A DNA stretch of 64,000 nucleotides from Pseudomonas sp. LS.1a. GTDB taxonomy: Bacteria > Pseudomonadota > Gammaproteobacteria > Pseudomonadales > Pseudomonadaceae. This document shows, in pieces, positions 43,946-53,056 of this stretch. How positions within the stretch are numbered: the first letter of the stretch is position 1; the number at the start of each line of letters is the position of its first letter. Below the pieces are notes generated by a model. It was not told the DNA's origin. It made no database searches and saw nothing but the letters and a program-made list of their open reading frames with translations. The stretch spans positions 4,861,001 to 4,925,000 of the forward strand of contig NZ_CP092827.1 of the NCBI RefSeq assembly GCF_022533585.1, written 5' to 3'. Position numbers and translations under genes: made by a program.

Positions 43946-44887
43946 ATGGCGACACAAACCTCAGACCGCTGGCAGCACAGCCACCAGTTCCATACCAGCA
44001 ACCTGGGCGCCGAGCGCAAGACGCGCCTGGCGGTGTGGCTGACCGCGGTGATGATGGTGGCGGAAATTACCGGGGGCTGGTTCTTCAATTCCATGGCGTT
44101 GCTGGCCGACGGCTGGCACATGAGTTCCCATGCCCTGGCCTTGGGCCTGTCGCTGCTGGCCTACGCCGCCGCTCGGCGCTATGCCGGCGACCGGCGCTTT
44201 GCCTTCGGCACCTGGAAGATCGAGATTCTCGGCGGCTACTCCAGCGCCCTGCTGTTACTGGGCGTGGCCGGGCTGATGGCGTTCCAGTCGGTGGAGCGCC
44301 TGCTGACACCGGGGCCGATCCACTATGACGAGGCGATCTTCATCGCCGCCGTGGGCCTGGCCGTCAACCTGATCTGTGCCTGGCTGCTGCGTGACGACCA
44401 TCACCATCACGATCATCACCACCATGGCCATGATCATCACCACGACCACGGCCACCATCACCACGACCTGAACCTGCGCTCGGCCTACCTGCATGTGATG
44501 GCCGACGCCGCTACCTCGGTGCTGGCGATCGTCGCCCTGCTGGCCGGCAAGTACTGGGGCGCCGGCTGGCTCGACCCGGTCATGGGCCTGGTCGGTGCGC
44601 TGCTGGTGGCGCTGTGGGCCCGTGGCCTGCTGCGCGATACCGGGCGGGTGCTGCTGGATGCGGAGATGGATGCGCCGGTGGTGGAAGAAATCCGTGAAGT
44701 GGTGGCGCAGCTGCCAGTGCCGGCCAGCATCACCGACCTGCACGTGTGGCGCGTGGGCAAGGACCAGTACGCCTGCATTCTCGGCCTGGCCGCCCGGGCC
44801 GAGCTCAGCGCCGACAGCGTGCGCATGGCCCTGGGCGTACACGAAGAACTGGCGCACATCACCGTCGAGGTCAACCGCCTGGCATAG
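43946..44887 (+). CDS. dmeF: Cation diffusion facilitator DmeF (Co/Ni efflux)
   Basis: The 313-residue membrane protein is a CDF transporter with six helices; metal-site HxxxD pairs are seen in LLADGWHMSSHALAL (helix 2) and YLHVMADAATSVLAI (helix 5). A His-rich loop with about 17 His between residues 152 and 172 would load metal. The N-terminus has HSHQFHTSNLG, typical of DmeF. It is divergent from the DmeR-type repressor, so it exports Co(II)/Ni(II). Confidence 0.93.
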   Translation: MATQTSDRWQHSHQFHTSNLGAERKTRLAVWLTAVMMVAEITGGWFFNSMALLADGWHMSSHALALGLSLLAYAAARRYAGDRRFAFGTWKIEILGGYSSALLLLGVAGLMAFQSVERLLTPGPIHYDEAIFIAAVGLAVNLICAWLLRDDHHHHDHHHHGHDHHHDHGHHHHDLNLRSAYLHVMADAATSVLAIVALLAGKYWGAGWLDPVMGLVGALLVALWARGLLRDTGRVLLDAEMDAPVVEEIREVVAQLPVPASITDLHVWRVGKDQYACILGLAARAELSADSVRMALGVHEELAHITVEVNRLA

Positions 44888-44983
44888 CGCGACCAGACAG
44901 CTGGACGTCGAGCCCAGGCAACTGCGGCTCGGCCGATGGCCCTATGGTGACGAGTCATTCAGCCAGTCACCAGGAGTTGTGCC

Positions 44984-45328
44984 ATGTCCGATTTCATCAC
45001 CGTCCTGCGCGAAACCTGCCCGACACCGGTCGTGGACGCCACCAAGTGGAAGCGCATCGGCGGCGATCCGCACACCGTCAACCTCAACGCCTACCTGTCG
45101 GCCGACGGCAGCAAGATCATGGGCACCTGGATCTGCACCCCGGGCAAGTTCGAGGTCAACTATGAGAAGTGGGAGTTCTGCCACTTCCTCGATGGCTACT
45201 GCATCATCACCCCGGAAGGCGAAGAGCCGAAGCACCTGAAAGCGGGTGATGTGTTCGTGATCGAGCCGGGAATGAAAGGCACCTGGGAAGTGGTCGAGAC
45301 TGTGCGCAAGTACTTCGTCTTTGCCTGA
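44984..45328 (+). CDS. Cupin-domain protein (Cupin_3 / ureidoglycine aminohydrolase-like fold)
   Basis: The 114-residue protein starts behind CAGGAG. It has one cupin barrel: GTWICTPGKFEVNYEKWEFCHFLDGYCIIT and LKAGDVFVIEPGMKGTWEVVETVRKYFV (quoted as its two motifs). The family ('DUF861'-type) includes single-domain proteins of unknown function near amino acid and ureide genes. Motif 1 lacks the H-x-H pair, so metal binding is uncertain. It is alone between dmeF and the T6SS cassette. Confidence 0.82.
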   Translation: MSDFITVLRETCPTPVVDATKWKRIGGDPHTVNLNAYLSADGSKIMGTWICTPGKFEVNYEKWEFCHFLDGYCIITPEGEEPKHLKAGDVFVIEPGMKGTWEVVETVRKYFVFA

Positions 45329-45635
45329 TTCATAAGCGGACCTTGGTTTGGGTCATGTGGGATGAGCGAAAATTCCCACATGACTCTGCTCGCAATTAAA
45401 CATGATGACCAAAGGAACCAAGAGCTGAATAACAACCATCCTATTGCAAGGATAACAGTTACATTTTTTGACATATGAATTCAGCTTTCCCCCTTCATTT
45501 GTAGTCCATTTCTGAACTGCACCTCTTCATCCCCTGAAGCATTGCCCCCGATTCATCGCAGGCCTAGGCTCTGAAAATCAGCCGGGGCGTCGGGCAGCAA
45601 TACCCAATTGATTCAATTGTCAGGGAGAAGAAAAC
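45329..45635. other. AT-rich intergenic stretch before hcp
   Basis: No gene is supported in this 307-bp gap. A minus-strand frame (45196-45474) has hydrophobic N-terminal residues but no convincing start and overlaps the cupin gene. A small inverted repeat CAATTG-ATT-CAATTG lies at 45605-45619, just before the hcp ribosome site. Confidence 0.5.
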
Positions 45636-46124
45636 ATGGCTTTCGACGCCTACATTCAAATCGACAACATTCCAGGTGAAGCACTGGACGCGCAATACAG
45701 TAAATGGATCGAAGTGCTTGGCTACGACTTCGGGGTCAGCCAAAGCACATCCGCCACTGCAAGCTCCGCTGGCGGCGCTACTTCCGGACGGACCTCTGTC
45801 ACCAACTTCACTTTCACCAAATACCTCGACAGTGCCAGTTGCAAACTGATGGAAGCCAGTTGCACCGGGCAACATCTCAAGGAAGTGAAACTGGCACTCT
45901 GCCGCGCGGGTGGTGACAAACTCAAGTACTACGAAATCATCCTCGAGGAAGTGATCATCGCCGAGTATTCGCAAAGCGTGGACACCGGCGTACCGCTGGA
46001 AGTGGTGCAGCTCAACTACGGCCGGATCAAGACCACCTATACCCAGCAACGCCGCATTGATGGCGCCGGTGGCGGCAATATCGCCGGCGGCTGGGACCGG
46101 ATCGGCAACAAGAAATACGCGTGA
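45636..46124 (+). CDS. hcp: Hcp-family type VI secretion tube protein (orphan)
   Basis: The 162-residue protein starts MAFDAYIQIDNIPGEALD behind GGGAGAAG. It has the Hcp pattern: YIQIDNIPGEA, the VLGYDFGVSQS strand, FTKYLDSASCKLMEASCTGQH, and EVKLALCRAGG. Hcp hexamers stack as the inner tube of the type VI secretion system and carry effectors. No other T6SS gene is in the window, so this is an orphan Hcp linked to its own cargo. Two genes follow with short gaps. Confidence 0.92.
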   Translation: MAFDAYIQIDNIPGEALDAQYSKWIEVLGYDFGVSQSTSATASSAGGATSGRTSVTNFTFTKYLDSASCKLMEASCTGQHLKEVKLALCRAGGDKLKYYEIILEEVIIAEYSQSVDTGVPLEVVQLNYGRIKTTYTQQRRIDGAGGGNIAGGWDRIGNKKYA

Positions 46125-46134
46125 GGACAAGGCT

Positions 46135-47112
46135 ATGTCTGAAGCCCGGGCGTTTCTCAATCTCAAGCTGCAAAACTATCATAGGCTGAAATCCGACCTG
46201 GCGCTGGCCGGTCATTCCCTGGAAAAGTTTGACGTGCTGAATTCGCACATCGCCAATACTGTGGTCCGTAGCGGTGAACTTATCATCATCGGCGATCCCA
46301 CCACGGCTTCCTGCACCAGCCAGGAAGCCTGGATGATGAGACAGGCGACAATTGCGCACATGGGGCTGATGCGCAACGGCCAAGGTGTGGATAACTTTTT
46401 CCTGGACAATTTCGAGACCTTGAAGAGCCTCATCGCGCATGCATCTGTGGGCGCTGGTGTAGTCAGTGAAGGGTGGAGCAAGCACCTGAAAGCCATCGAG
46501 GCCACCTTGATGGATATCGAGAAGCTGCATCAACAGCATCTCGGGTCAGGGGCCATGGCGGCTCGCGATCAGTTCTATGCAAAGCGTGCCGTCTTGTTCA
46601 TGAAGTTGGATGAGCAGCTGAACAAGCTGGCTGCTTACGGTTCCGGGATAAGGAACAAAGGCTCGATCAAAAGGACGCTGGGGATATCCACAAAGAGTTA
46701 TTTGCATACCGGCGAGATTGCAGGATATGCCAACAAAGTCTCAGGCGTGGCGACGGCTGCTAATTTGATCAAGAAAGGAACGTATGTAGGGATTGCATTA
46801 GACGTCGCTGCCACGGGACTGGAGATACATAAAGCCTGTACGCTCGGACGCGAGGAGGAATGCAAAAAGGCGCATTATGTCGAGGTTAGTTCATTAACCT
46901 TGGGCTTGTTGGGTACTACTGCTGGGGCAGCCAGTGGCAAGCTTCTTCTTGGTGCTGCTTGCAGCGTGGTGTTTGGCGTAGCGACAGGTGGAACCGGAGC
47001 ACTCGCTTGTGGGATATTCGGCGGTACAGTGGGGGGAATGGCAGGCGGAAAATTTGGGAATGAAGCAGGCGCCTGGGCTGGGGAACTTCTATACGAGGCA
47101 GTAGCAACATGA
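46135..47112 (+). CDS. Putative T6SS pore-forming effector with C-terminal glycine zipper
   Basis: The 325-residue protein starts at ATG 46135, 10 bp after hcp. No known enzymatic motif is visible. The first 200 residues look soluble and helical. The C-terminal third has hydrophobic stretches interrupted by many Gly (LGLLGTTAGAASGKLLLGA and GGTVGGMAGGKFGNEAG), i.e. G-x3-G glycine zippers as in pore-forming toxins and T6SS effectors such as Tse4. Linkage to hcp and a membrane protein fits an effector-immunity pair. Function inferred. Confidence 0.6.
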   Translation: MSEARAFLNLKLQNYHRLKSDLALAGHSLEKFDVLNSHIANTVVRSGELIIIGDPTTASCTSQEAWMMRQATIAHMGLMRNGQGVDNFFLDNFETLKSLIAHASVGAGVVSEGWSKHLKAIEATLMDIEKLHQQHLGSGAMAARDQFYAKRAVLFMKLDEQLNKLAAYGSGIRNKGSIKRTLGISTKSYLHTGEIAGYANKVSGVATAANLIKKGTYVGIALDVAATGLEIHKACTLGREEECKKAHYVEVSSLTLGLLGTTAGAASGKLLLGAACSVVFGVATGGTGALACGIFGGTVGGMAGGKFGNEAGAWAGELLYEAVAT

Positions 47113-47501
47113 CAATCATGCACTGGATTTTTTTAGTCTACAGCATGACAGTCACAACTTTACTTTTCTTGAACCTGGCATTAACAATATATATCGCTCA
47201 CCGCAAAATTGATTACATTGAAGGATTTTTATTAAATTGCAATGCAATAACCGGCGAAAAGAAACTCTGGCTACATGCTGGCTTGATGGGAAAATTCTTT
47301 CGACTAACGAATATATCATTCATACTGCTCACTCCTAAAATCTATGCACGAAAAAACCTCATTGACATCAAGGAAATAAATAATCTACCTTCAAAAATCA
47401 AGACCCTCCTAATCTTCATGGGCTCCTCGCTTTTGATATTGACTATCGCATTTTTTGGTTTGGGAGTTTTCATGTATTACTTACCCCCCTTGCCTAAATA
47501 A
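47109..47501 (+). CDS. Putative inner-membrane immunity protein of the hcp cassette
   Basis: The 130-residue protein overlaps the effector gene by 4 bp (ATGA). It has membrane helices at about 6-28, a hydrophobic patch near 65-78, and a helix at about 96-122 (TLLIFMGSSLLILTIAFF). Base composition is clearly AT-rich compared with its neighbours, as often seen for immunity genes. A membrane-located antidote would suit a pore-forming effector. No family recognised. Confidence 0.6.
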   Translation: MTIMHWIFLVYSMTVTTLLFLNLALTIYIAHRKIDYIEGFLLNCNAITGEKKLWLHAGLMGKFFRLTNISFILLTPKIYARKNLIDIKEINNLPSKIKTLLIFMGSSLLILTIAFFGLGVFMYYLPPLPK

Positions 47502-47592
47502 TGCTCAAAAAACATCGCAGTACGGGCCCCCTCCCCTCTGGTGCGCAGTTACAGAGGGAAGGCCGCCCGGCCCGCGATAAAGTCCTCGCTCG

Positions 47593-48480
47593 TCAATCCT
47601 TCTTACGATAACCCTCGACGATCGCCGAGAAGTCCTTGCCACCCTCGCCGCGCAGGCTCATGGCCTGGTACAGCTGCTGGGCCACGGCCCCCAGGATCAC
47701 CGGTTGATGTGCCTGGCGTGCTGCCTCGGTGGCCAGCCCCAGGTCCTTGAGCATCAGCTCGGCGCCAAAGCCACCGGTATAGCCACGCGAGGCCGGCGCG
47801 GTTTCGATGATGCCCGGCCACGGGTTGTAGGTGTCCGAGCTCCAGCAACGCCCGGTCGAACTGTTGATGATACCGGCCAGCACCTTGGTGTCGATGCCCA
47901 GCGCGTTGCCCAGGGCCATGGCCTCGGACACGCCGATCATCGAGATGCCCAGCAGCAGGTTGTTGCAGATCTTGGCAATCTGCCCGGTGCCGACTTCACC
48001 GCAGTGCACGATGTTGCGGCCCATCTGCTCCAGTACCGGCTTGAGGGTGGCGAACAACTCGGCGCTGGCACCCACCATGAAGGTCAGGGTGCCTGCCGCC
48101 GCGCCGCCAGTGCCACCGGACACCGGCGCATCACCCATGTCCACGCCCTTGGCCGCTGCGGCCTTGGACACATCACGCGCAGTCTGCGGGTCGATGGTGC
48201 TGCAATCCACGGTCGGCGTGCCCGGGCGAATGCCTGCCAGCACACCGTCTTCGTTCAGGTACACGCTGCGCACATGCGCAGCAGCCGGCAGCATGGTGAT
48301 CACCAGCTCGCTGTTGGCCGCCGCGTCCTTGGGCGAGGGGCTGACCTGCCCGCCCAGTTCTGCCAGCTCGGCCAGCACGACCTTGTTCAGGTCGAACAGG
48401 TTCAGTTGGTGCCCGGCCTTGATCAGGTTGCGGGCCATGGGTGCGCCCATGTTGCCGAGGCCGATGAATGCGATACGCAT
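47593..48480 (-). CDS. mmsB: 3-hydroxyisobutyrate dehydrogenase
   Basis: The 295-residue enzyme oxidises 3-hydroxyisobutyrate to methylmalonate semialdehyde with NAD+ in valine breakdown. It starts MRIAFIGLGNMGAPMARNLIKAGH, the G-x-G-x2-G Rossmann motif. The substrate site is SGGTGGAAAGTLTF near residue 120, and the catalytic Lys lies in GQIAKICNNLLLG (Lys-Ile-x-Asn-Asn). It follows mmsA by 10 bp in the same operon, with AAGGAGA before its start. Confidence 0.96.
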   Translation of the reverse strand: MRIAFIGLGNMGAPMARNLIKAGHQLNLFDLNKVVLAELAELGGQVSPSPKDAAANSELVITMLPAAAHVRSVYLNEDGVLAGIRPGTPTVDCSTIDPQTARDVSKAAAAKGVDMGDAPVSGGTGGAAAGTLTFMVGASAELFATLKPVLEQMGRNIVHCGEVGTGQIAKICNNLLLGISMIGVSEAMALGNALGIDTKVLAGIINSSTGRCWSSDTYNPWPGIIETAPASRGYTGGFGAELMLKDLGLATEAARQAHQPVILGAVAQQLYQAMSLRGEGGKDFSAIVEGYRKKD

Positions 48481-48490
48481 GACTGTCTCC

Positions 48491-50017
48491 TTAACGCAGG
48501 CTGATGGTGGTGTTCACACCGTCATTGACACTGTCGTCATCGAACCAGCGGGCGGTGACGGTCTTGGTCTGAGTGTAGAACTGCACCACTTGCTTGCCGT
48601 ACGGGCCGAGGTCGCCGAGCTTGGAGCCACGCGAGCCGGTGAAGCTGAAGAACGGTACCGGTACCGGGATCGGGATGTTGATACCGACCTGGCCAATGTC
48701 GATTTCGCTCTGGAACTTGCGTGCTGCCGCGCCGCTCTGGGTGAACAGGCCGGTGCCATTGCCGAACGGGTTGGCGTTGACCAGGGCGATGGCCTCATCG
48801 AGGGTATCGACCTCCAGGGTCACCAGCACCGGGCCGAAGATTTCCTGGGTGTAAACCTGCATGTCGGTCTTCACGCCCGAGAACAGGGTCGGGCCGACGA
48901 AATTGCCTTGCTCGTAACCTGGCACCTTGACGTCACGGCCGTCGAGCTCCAGCTTGGCGCCTTCCTTGATACCGCTTTCGATCAGGCCCAGCACACGCTC
49001 CTTGGCGCGCTTGGAAACCACCGGGCCGACATCGGTGCCTGGCTCGCAGCCGGCACTGACCTTGAGCTTGCTGGCCGCTTCCTTGATATCCGGCAGCCAT
49101 TCGCGGGCCTTGCCCACCAGCACCGCCACCGAAGTGGCCATGCAGCGCTGGCCCGCCGCGCCGAAGGCGGCACCGACCAGGGCGTTGACGGTTTGCGTGC
49201 GGTTGGCATCGGGCAGCACCACCGCGTGGTTCTTGGCGCCCATCATCGACTGCACGCGCTTGCCGTGCTGGCTGCCCAGGTTGTACACGTGGGTGCCCAC
49301 TTCGGTGGAGCCGACGAAGGAAATCGCCTTGATGTCCTGGTGGGTGCAAATGGCATCCACCACCTGCTTGCCGCCGTGCACCACGTTGAGCACGCCGGCC
49401 GGTATGCCGGCTTCCAGCGCCAGCTCGACCAGCAGCATGGTCGACAGCGGGTCCTGCTCGGACGGCTTGAGCACGAAGGTATTGCCGCAGACGATGGCCA
49501 TGGGGAACATCCACAGCGGGATCATCGCCGGGAAGTTGAACGGGGTGATGCCGGCGCACACGCCGATCGGCTGGCGCAGGGTGTAGGTATCGACGCCGCC
49601 GGCAACGTTCTCGGCGAATTCGCCCATCTGCAGGGTGCCGATGGAGGCGGCGTGCTCGACCACTTCCAGGCCGCGGAAGATATCGCCTTCGGCGTCAGCC
49701 AGGGTCTTGCCCTGCTCGGCACTGAGGACCTGGGCGATGCGTTTGGTGTGTTCGCGGATCAGCGCCTGCAGCTTGAGCATGATGCGCATGCGCGCGCCGA
49801 TCGGCGTGTTACGCCAGGTCTGGAAGGCGCGGTGGGCAGCGGCGACGGCTGCGTCGACTTCTTCGACGGTGGCGAACGGTACGCGCGCCAGCACTTCTTG
49901 GGTAGCCGGGTTGACGATGTCGCGCCATTCGGTGGTCTTGGACTCGACCCATTGGCCGTCGATCAGCAGCTTGACCTGCTCGATTTTGGTCTGGTTAGGG
50001 GATTGCGGTGCGTTCAT
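48491..50017 (-). CDS. mmsA: Methylmalonate-semialdehyde dehydrogenase (CoA-acylating)
   Basis: The 508-residue ALDH-family enzyme converts methylmalonate semialdehyde to propionyl-CoA and CO2 using NAD+ and CoA. It starts [20 protein letters not shown] at ATG 50017 behind AAGGAG. The nucleophile is the Cys in [14 protein letters not shown]-binding FVGSTEVG precedes it, and a CoA-acylating MmsA lacks the usual general-base Glu. A near CA motif (CAATAATT) lies upstream, so Crc control is possible. The large frame to 50410 is an artefact antisense to the LysR gene. Confidence 0.96.
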   Translation of the reverse strand: MNAPQSPNQTKIEQVKLLIDGQWVESKTTEWRDIVNPATQEVLARVPFATVEEVDAAVAAAHRAFQTWRNTPIGARMRIMLKLQALIREHTKRIAQVLSAEQGKTLADAEGDIFRGLEVVEHAASIGTLQMGEFAENVAGGVDTYTLRQPIGVCAGITPFNFPAMIPLWMFPMAIVCGNTFVLKPSEQDPLSTMLLVELALEAGIPAGVLNVVHGGKQVVDAICTHQDIKAISFVGSTEVGTHVYNLGSQHGKRVQSMMGAKNHAVVLPDANRTQTVNALVGAAFGAAGQRCMATSVAVLVGKAREWLPDIKEAASKLKVSAGCEPGTDVGPVVSKRAKERVLGLIESGIKEGAKLELDGRDVKVPGYEQGNFVGPTLFSGVKTDMQVYTQEIFGPVLVTLEVDTLDEAIALVNANPFGNGTGLFTQSGAAARKFQSEIDIGQVGINIPIPVPVPFFSFTGSRGSKLGDLGPYGKQVVQFYTQTKTVTARWFDDDSVNDGVNTTISLR

Positions 50018-50149
50018 CTGCGTTCTCCTTGGAATTATTGTCGGGACGAGATCGCCATTGCCGGGCAAACGCGAGGTGGCGTCCTGAGGCTTGTTTCGAG
50101 TATAGATGTGCAAACATCCAACAAGAACGCACAAAAAAACCGGATCATC

Positions 50150-51100
50150 ATGCAAAAAGACCTCACATCCCTGAGTGCACTCAACTGGGACGACCTGAAG
50201 TTCTTCCTTGAAGTGGCGCGTACCCGCAAGGCCAGCAGCGCCGCCAAGCGCCTGAACGTGGACTACACCACGGTGTCGAGGCGCATCAGCTCGCTGGAGG
50301 GGGCACTGGGCACCTTGCTGTTCGAGAAATCCCGGACCAACGGCTTTGTCCTCACCGCCGAGGGCCAACGCCTGCTGAGTTATGCCGAGTCGATCGAGAG
50401 CACGCTGCACATGGCTTGCGAGCAGGTGTCGGGGTCAGGCGTGGCGTTGTCGGGGCACGTGCGCATGGGCTGCACCGAAGGCTTCGGCAGCTTCTTCGTC
50501 ACCCCGCAGCTAAGCCACTTTGTCGATGCCTACCCGGCGATTTCGGTGGATATCCTGCCGCTGCCGCACTTCATCAGCCTGTCCAAGCGCGAGGCGGACA
50601 TCGTCATCGCCCTGGAGCGGCCGGAACACGGCCCTTATGTATGTTGCAAGCTGTGCGACTACCGCTTGCGGCTGTACGCGACCCAGGACTACCTGGACAA
50701 CCACGCACCGATCAACCAGATCGCGGACCTGGCCAGGCACCCGTTCATCAGTTACGTGGACGACCTGGCGTTCAGTTCGGAGCTGCTGTACCTGGCCAAC
50801 CTGATCCCCAGCGCCAGCGCGCATTTGCGCAGTACCAGCGTGATTGCGCAGTACACGGCAGCGTTGCAGGGGCGTGGGCTGGCGATCTTGCCGTGCTTCC
50901 TGGCTGCGCAGGACCCGCGGCTGGTGACGGTGTTGCCGGAAGAGATCGAGGTGACGCGGCAGTTCTGGATGTATTGCCGGGAGGATTTGCGCAAGTTGAA
51001 GCGGATTACCCTGCTTTGGGATTACATCCGAGGGGTGACGGAGGCGAATGCGCCGTTGTTGATGGGCGAGACCCGAGAGATGCGCTTTGCTCAGGAATGA
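50150..51100 (+). CDS. LysR-family regulator divergent from mmsAB
   Basis: The 316-residue protein starts [19 protein letters not shown] at ATG 50150, with a LysR HTH ([20 protein letters not shown]) and an effector domain from about residue 95. The gap to the divergent mmsA is 132 bp. It probably controls the valine operon, in contrast to the AraC-type MmsR of P. aeruginosa. A longer frame from 47831 crosses mmsAB and is not real. Confidence 0.88.
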   Translation: MQKDLTSLSALNWDDLKFFLEVARTRKASSAAKRLNVDYTTVSRRISSLEGALGTLLFEKSRTNGFVLTAEGQRLLSYAESIESTLHMACEQVSGSGVALSGHVRMGCTEGFGSFFVTPQLSHFVDAYPAISVDILPLPHFISLSKREADIVIALERPEHGPYVCCKLCDYRLRLYATQDYLDNHAPINQIADLARHPFISYVDDLAFSSELLYLANLIPSASAHLRSTSVIAQYTAALQGRGLAILPCFLAAQDPRLVTVLPEEIEVTRQFWMYCREDLRKLKRITLLWDYIRGVTEANAPLLMGETREMRFAQE

Positions 51101-51127
51101 GGGGGCTGCTGCGTAGCCATCGCCGGC

Positions 51128-51260
51128 AAGCCAGCTCCCCACAAGGTCTGCGCCGGATTCAAGGCATGCGCAGGACCTGTAGGAGCGGGTGTGCCCGCGA
51201 ACACCGGCGCAGCCGGTGCCAGGCACCGAGTCGCCTGCTTCGCGGGCAAGCCCGTTCCAC
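51128..51260. repeat. Cluster of three REP-like units
   Basis: CATCGCCGGCAAGCCAGCTC, then TGTAGGAGCGGGTGTGCCCGCGA, the hairpin CACCGGCGCAGCCGGTG, and TTCGCGGGCAAGCCCG follow each other between the LysR gene and yfiB. Confidence 0.82.
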
Positions 51261-51288
51261 GCGGATGTGCTGGCCTGTGAGGCTGCGG

Positions 51289-51780
51289 TCAGTAGGAAGC
51301 CACCACAATGGACACGCGCCGGTTCTCGGTACGCCCGGCGCTGGTGCGGTTGTCCGCCACCGGCTGGCTACTGCCAAGGCCACGGGACTGGATGTTCTGC
51401 GCCTGCATGCCTACCTCGACCAGCGCCTTGGCCACGCTCTGCGCGCGGCGCTCTGAGAGTTGCTGGTTATACGCCGCCTTGCCCGACGAATCGGCATGCC
51501 CGTCCACCCGCACGCCCTGGATGCCAACGCTGAGTAGCGCCTTGCCAATGCGCTCGACGATCGCCTGGCTCTGGCTGTTGAGGCTGTCCAGATCGCTGCC
51601 GAACAGCACCTTGCCGGACAAGTCGTAGGCCCATCCTTCGTCGGTCGGGGTAAAACCTTCACGCTTGAGCACGGCAATCTGTTCGGCCGTCAGGCCTTTG
51701 GGTGGCGTGCTCTGGCAACCGGTCAGTGCCAGCACGGCGAGCAGCAATGCCCAAAGGGGGAAACGCAAAGCCTGTATCAC
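51289..51780 (-). CDS. yfiB: YfiB-like OmpA-domain outer-membrane lipoprotein
   Basis: The 163-residue lipoprotein begins at GTG 51780 with AGGAGTTG upstream. Residues 1-21 end in the lipobox LALTGC, so Cys22 is lipidated. An OmpA_C peptidoglycan-binding domain follows (about 55-163; VRVDGHADSSGKAAYNQQLS and NRRVSIV). In the Yfi system YfiB binds and sequesters YfiR at the outer membrane and so frees YfiN. It starts 4 bp after the yfiN stop and is the last gene of yfiRNB. Confidence 0.93.
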   Translation of the reverse strand: MIQALRFPLWALLLAVLALTGCQSTPPKGLTAEQIAVLKREGFTPTDEGWAYDLSGKVLFGSDLDSLNSQSQAIVERIGKALLSVGIQGVRVDGHADSSGKAAYNQQLSERRAQSVAKALVEVGMQAQNIQSRGLGSSQPVADNRTSAGRTENRRVSIVVASY

Positions 51781-51784
51781 GGGT

Positions 51785-53056
51785 TCAACTCCTGTTGTTG
51801 TTTTCACCGGCGGACTGTTCCGTCTGCGCCACTTGCCAATGGCCACGGCGTTTGCGCTTGGCCTGGTACATCGCCGCATCGGCAGCATTCAGAAGACTGG
51901 CGGGGTCAGCGCCGTCATCCGGGTAATAGGCAATACCGACACTCAACGAGGTGGCGATACTGCGGCCACTGTCCAGCTGCACCGGCAACTTCATGCTGGC
52001 AACGATCTTCTCGGCAATGTCCTCGGCGTCCTGGCGCGACTGCAAAGGCGTCAGCAGCACGGCGAACTCGTCGCCACCCAGGCGCGCCACCAGGTCGTGC
52101 TCGCGCAACTGGGCGCGCACGCGGTCGGCCACGCTGATCAGCACTTCGTCGCCCACCGCATGGCCGAGGGTGTCGTTGATCTGCTTGAAGTGGTCGCTGT
52201 CGAGAAACAGCAGCGCTAGGTGGTCCTGCTTCCGTTCTGCATTGCGCACGCTGCGGCTCAGGCGCCCCTCGAAGAAGGCGCGGTTGGGCAGGCCGGTCAG
52301 GCTGTCATGGCTGGCCTGGTGGGCCAGGGTCTGGTTTTCGTTTTGCAGGTGGCTGTGCCAAACCTCCAGCTCGTCCAGCAGGGCATTGAAGTCATTGCCC
52401 AGTTCGTTGAGCTCGGCAATCGGCGCTTCCGGCACGCGCCGGTCGAAACTGCGCTCGCGGCGGGCGGCGTGAGCAACACTGGCCAGGCCGCGCAGCGGGC
52501 GGACGATATCACTGAGCAGACGCCGCGACAGGTATTGGGCAGCCAAGGCGCTGAGCACCGTGCAGAACAGGATGCCGGCCAGTCCACTGAGCAGGAACAG
52601 CAACAGGCTTCGCCCCTGGCCGACCAGTTCGATGCGCCCGACCTGCTGTTGCTGGTGCGTAATCGGCAGATTGACCGGTTCATCCAGCAAGGCGGTGGCA
52701 ACCTGCGTCTCCAGCCGCGCTAGCACGCCGGTATCGCTGCGCTGCCAATGCGCCAGTTGCTCGCCTTCGCTATTGAAGACCCTGGCTTCGGCCACTTCCT
52801 CGGCACTGGCGATCAGCGCTAGCGATTCATTGGCCGCAGCGCTGTCGTCAAACACCACCGCCGCTTCCACGGTGTAGCTGATCGAGCGGGCGATCAGCTG
52901 CAGGTTGTCGTTGGCGTAAACACGCAGGGCGAGCACGCCCAGCAGGGTCAGGGAAATACCGGCCAGGCCCACGGCGAGCAAGGCGACGCTGAGGTGGCCA
53001 CGGCCCAGCACCGAACGCAGGGTCGGGCGCACGCCGCGCTTACGGGTCGGCTTCAT
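51785..53056 (-). CDS. yfiN: YfiN-like membrane diguanylate cyclase
   Basis: The 423-residue enzyme makes cyclic di-GMP. It has TM1 (about 24-47), a periplasmic CHASE8-type sensor (about 48-145), TM2 (about 149-172), HAMP, and a C-terminal GGDEF domain (about 250-405) with the intact active site RLGGDEF and, five residues before it, the inhibitory RxxD site R-E-H-D. YfiR represses it from the periplasm. The ATG overlaps the yfiR stop by 4 bp. Confidence 0.94.
   Translation of the reverse strand: MKPTRKRGVRPTLRSVLGRGHLSVALLAVGLAGISLTLLGVLALRVYANDNLQLIARSISYTVEAAVVFDDSAAANESLALIASAEEVAEARVFNSEGEQLAHWQRSDTGVLARLETQVATALLDEPVNLPITHQQQQVGRIELVGQGRSLLLFLLSGLAGILFCTVLSALAAQYLSRRLLSDIVRPLRGLASVAHAARRERSFDRRVPEAPIAELNELGNDFNALLDELEVWHSHLQNENQTLAHQASHDSLTGLPNRAFFEGRLSRSVRNAERKQDHLALLFLDSDHFKQINDTLGHAVGDEVLISVADRVRAQLREHDLVARLGGDEFAVLLTPLQSRQDAEDIAEKIVASMKLPVQLDSGRSIATSLSVGIAYYPDDGADPASLLNAADAAMYQAKRKRRGHWQVAQTEQSAGENNNRS

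Noticed and set aside
45196..45474. Minus-strand 92-codon frame with a hydrophobic N-terminus
   Set aside because: Overlaps the cupin gene in antisense and lacks a convincing ribosome site; could not be supported as a gene.
47831..50149. N-terminal extension of the LysR gene across mmsAB
   Set aside because: The frame is antisense to mmsB and mmsA; LysR homology begins only at 50150.
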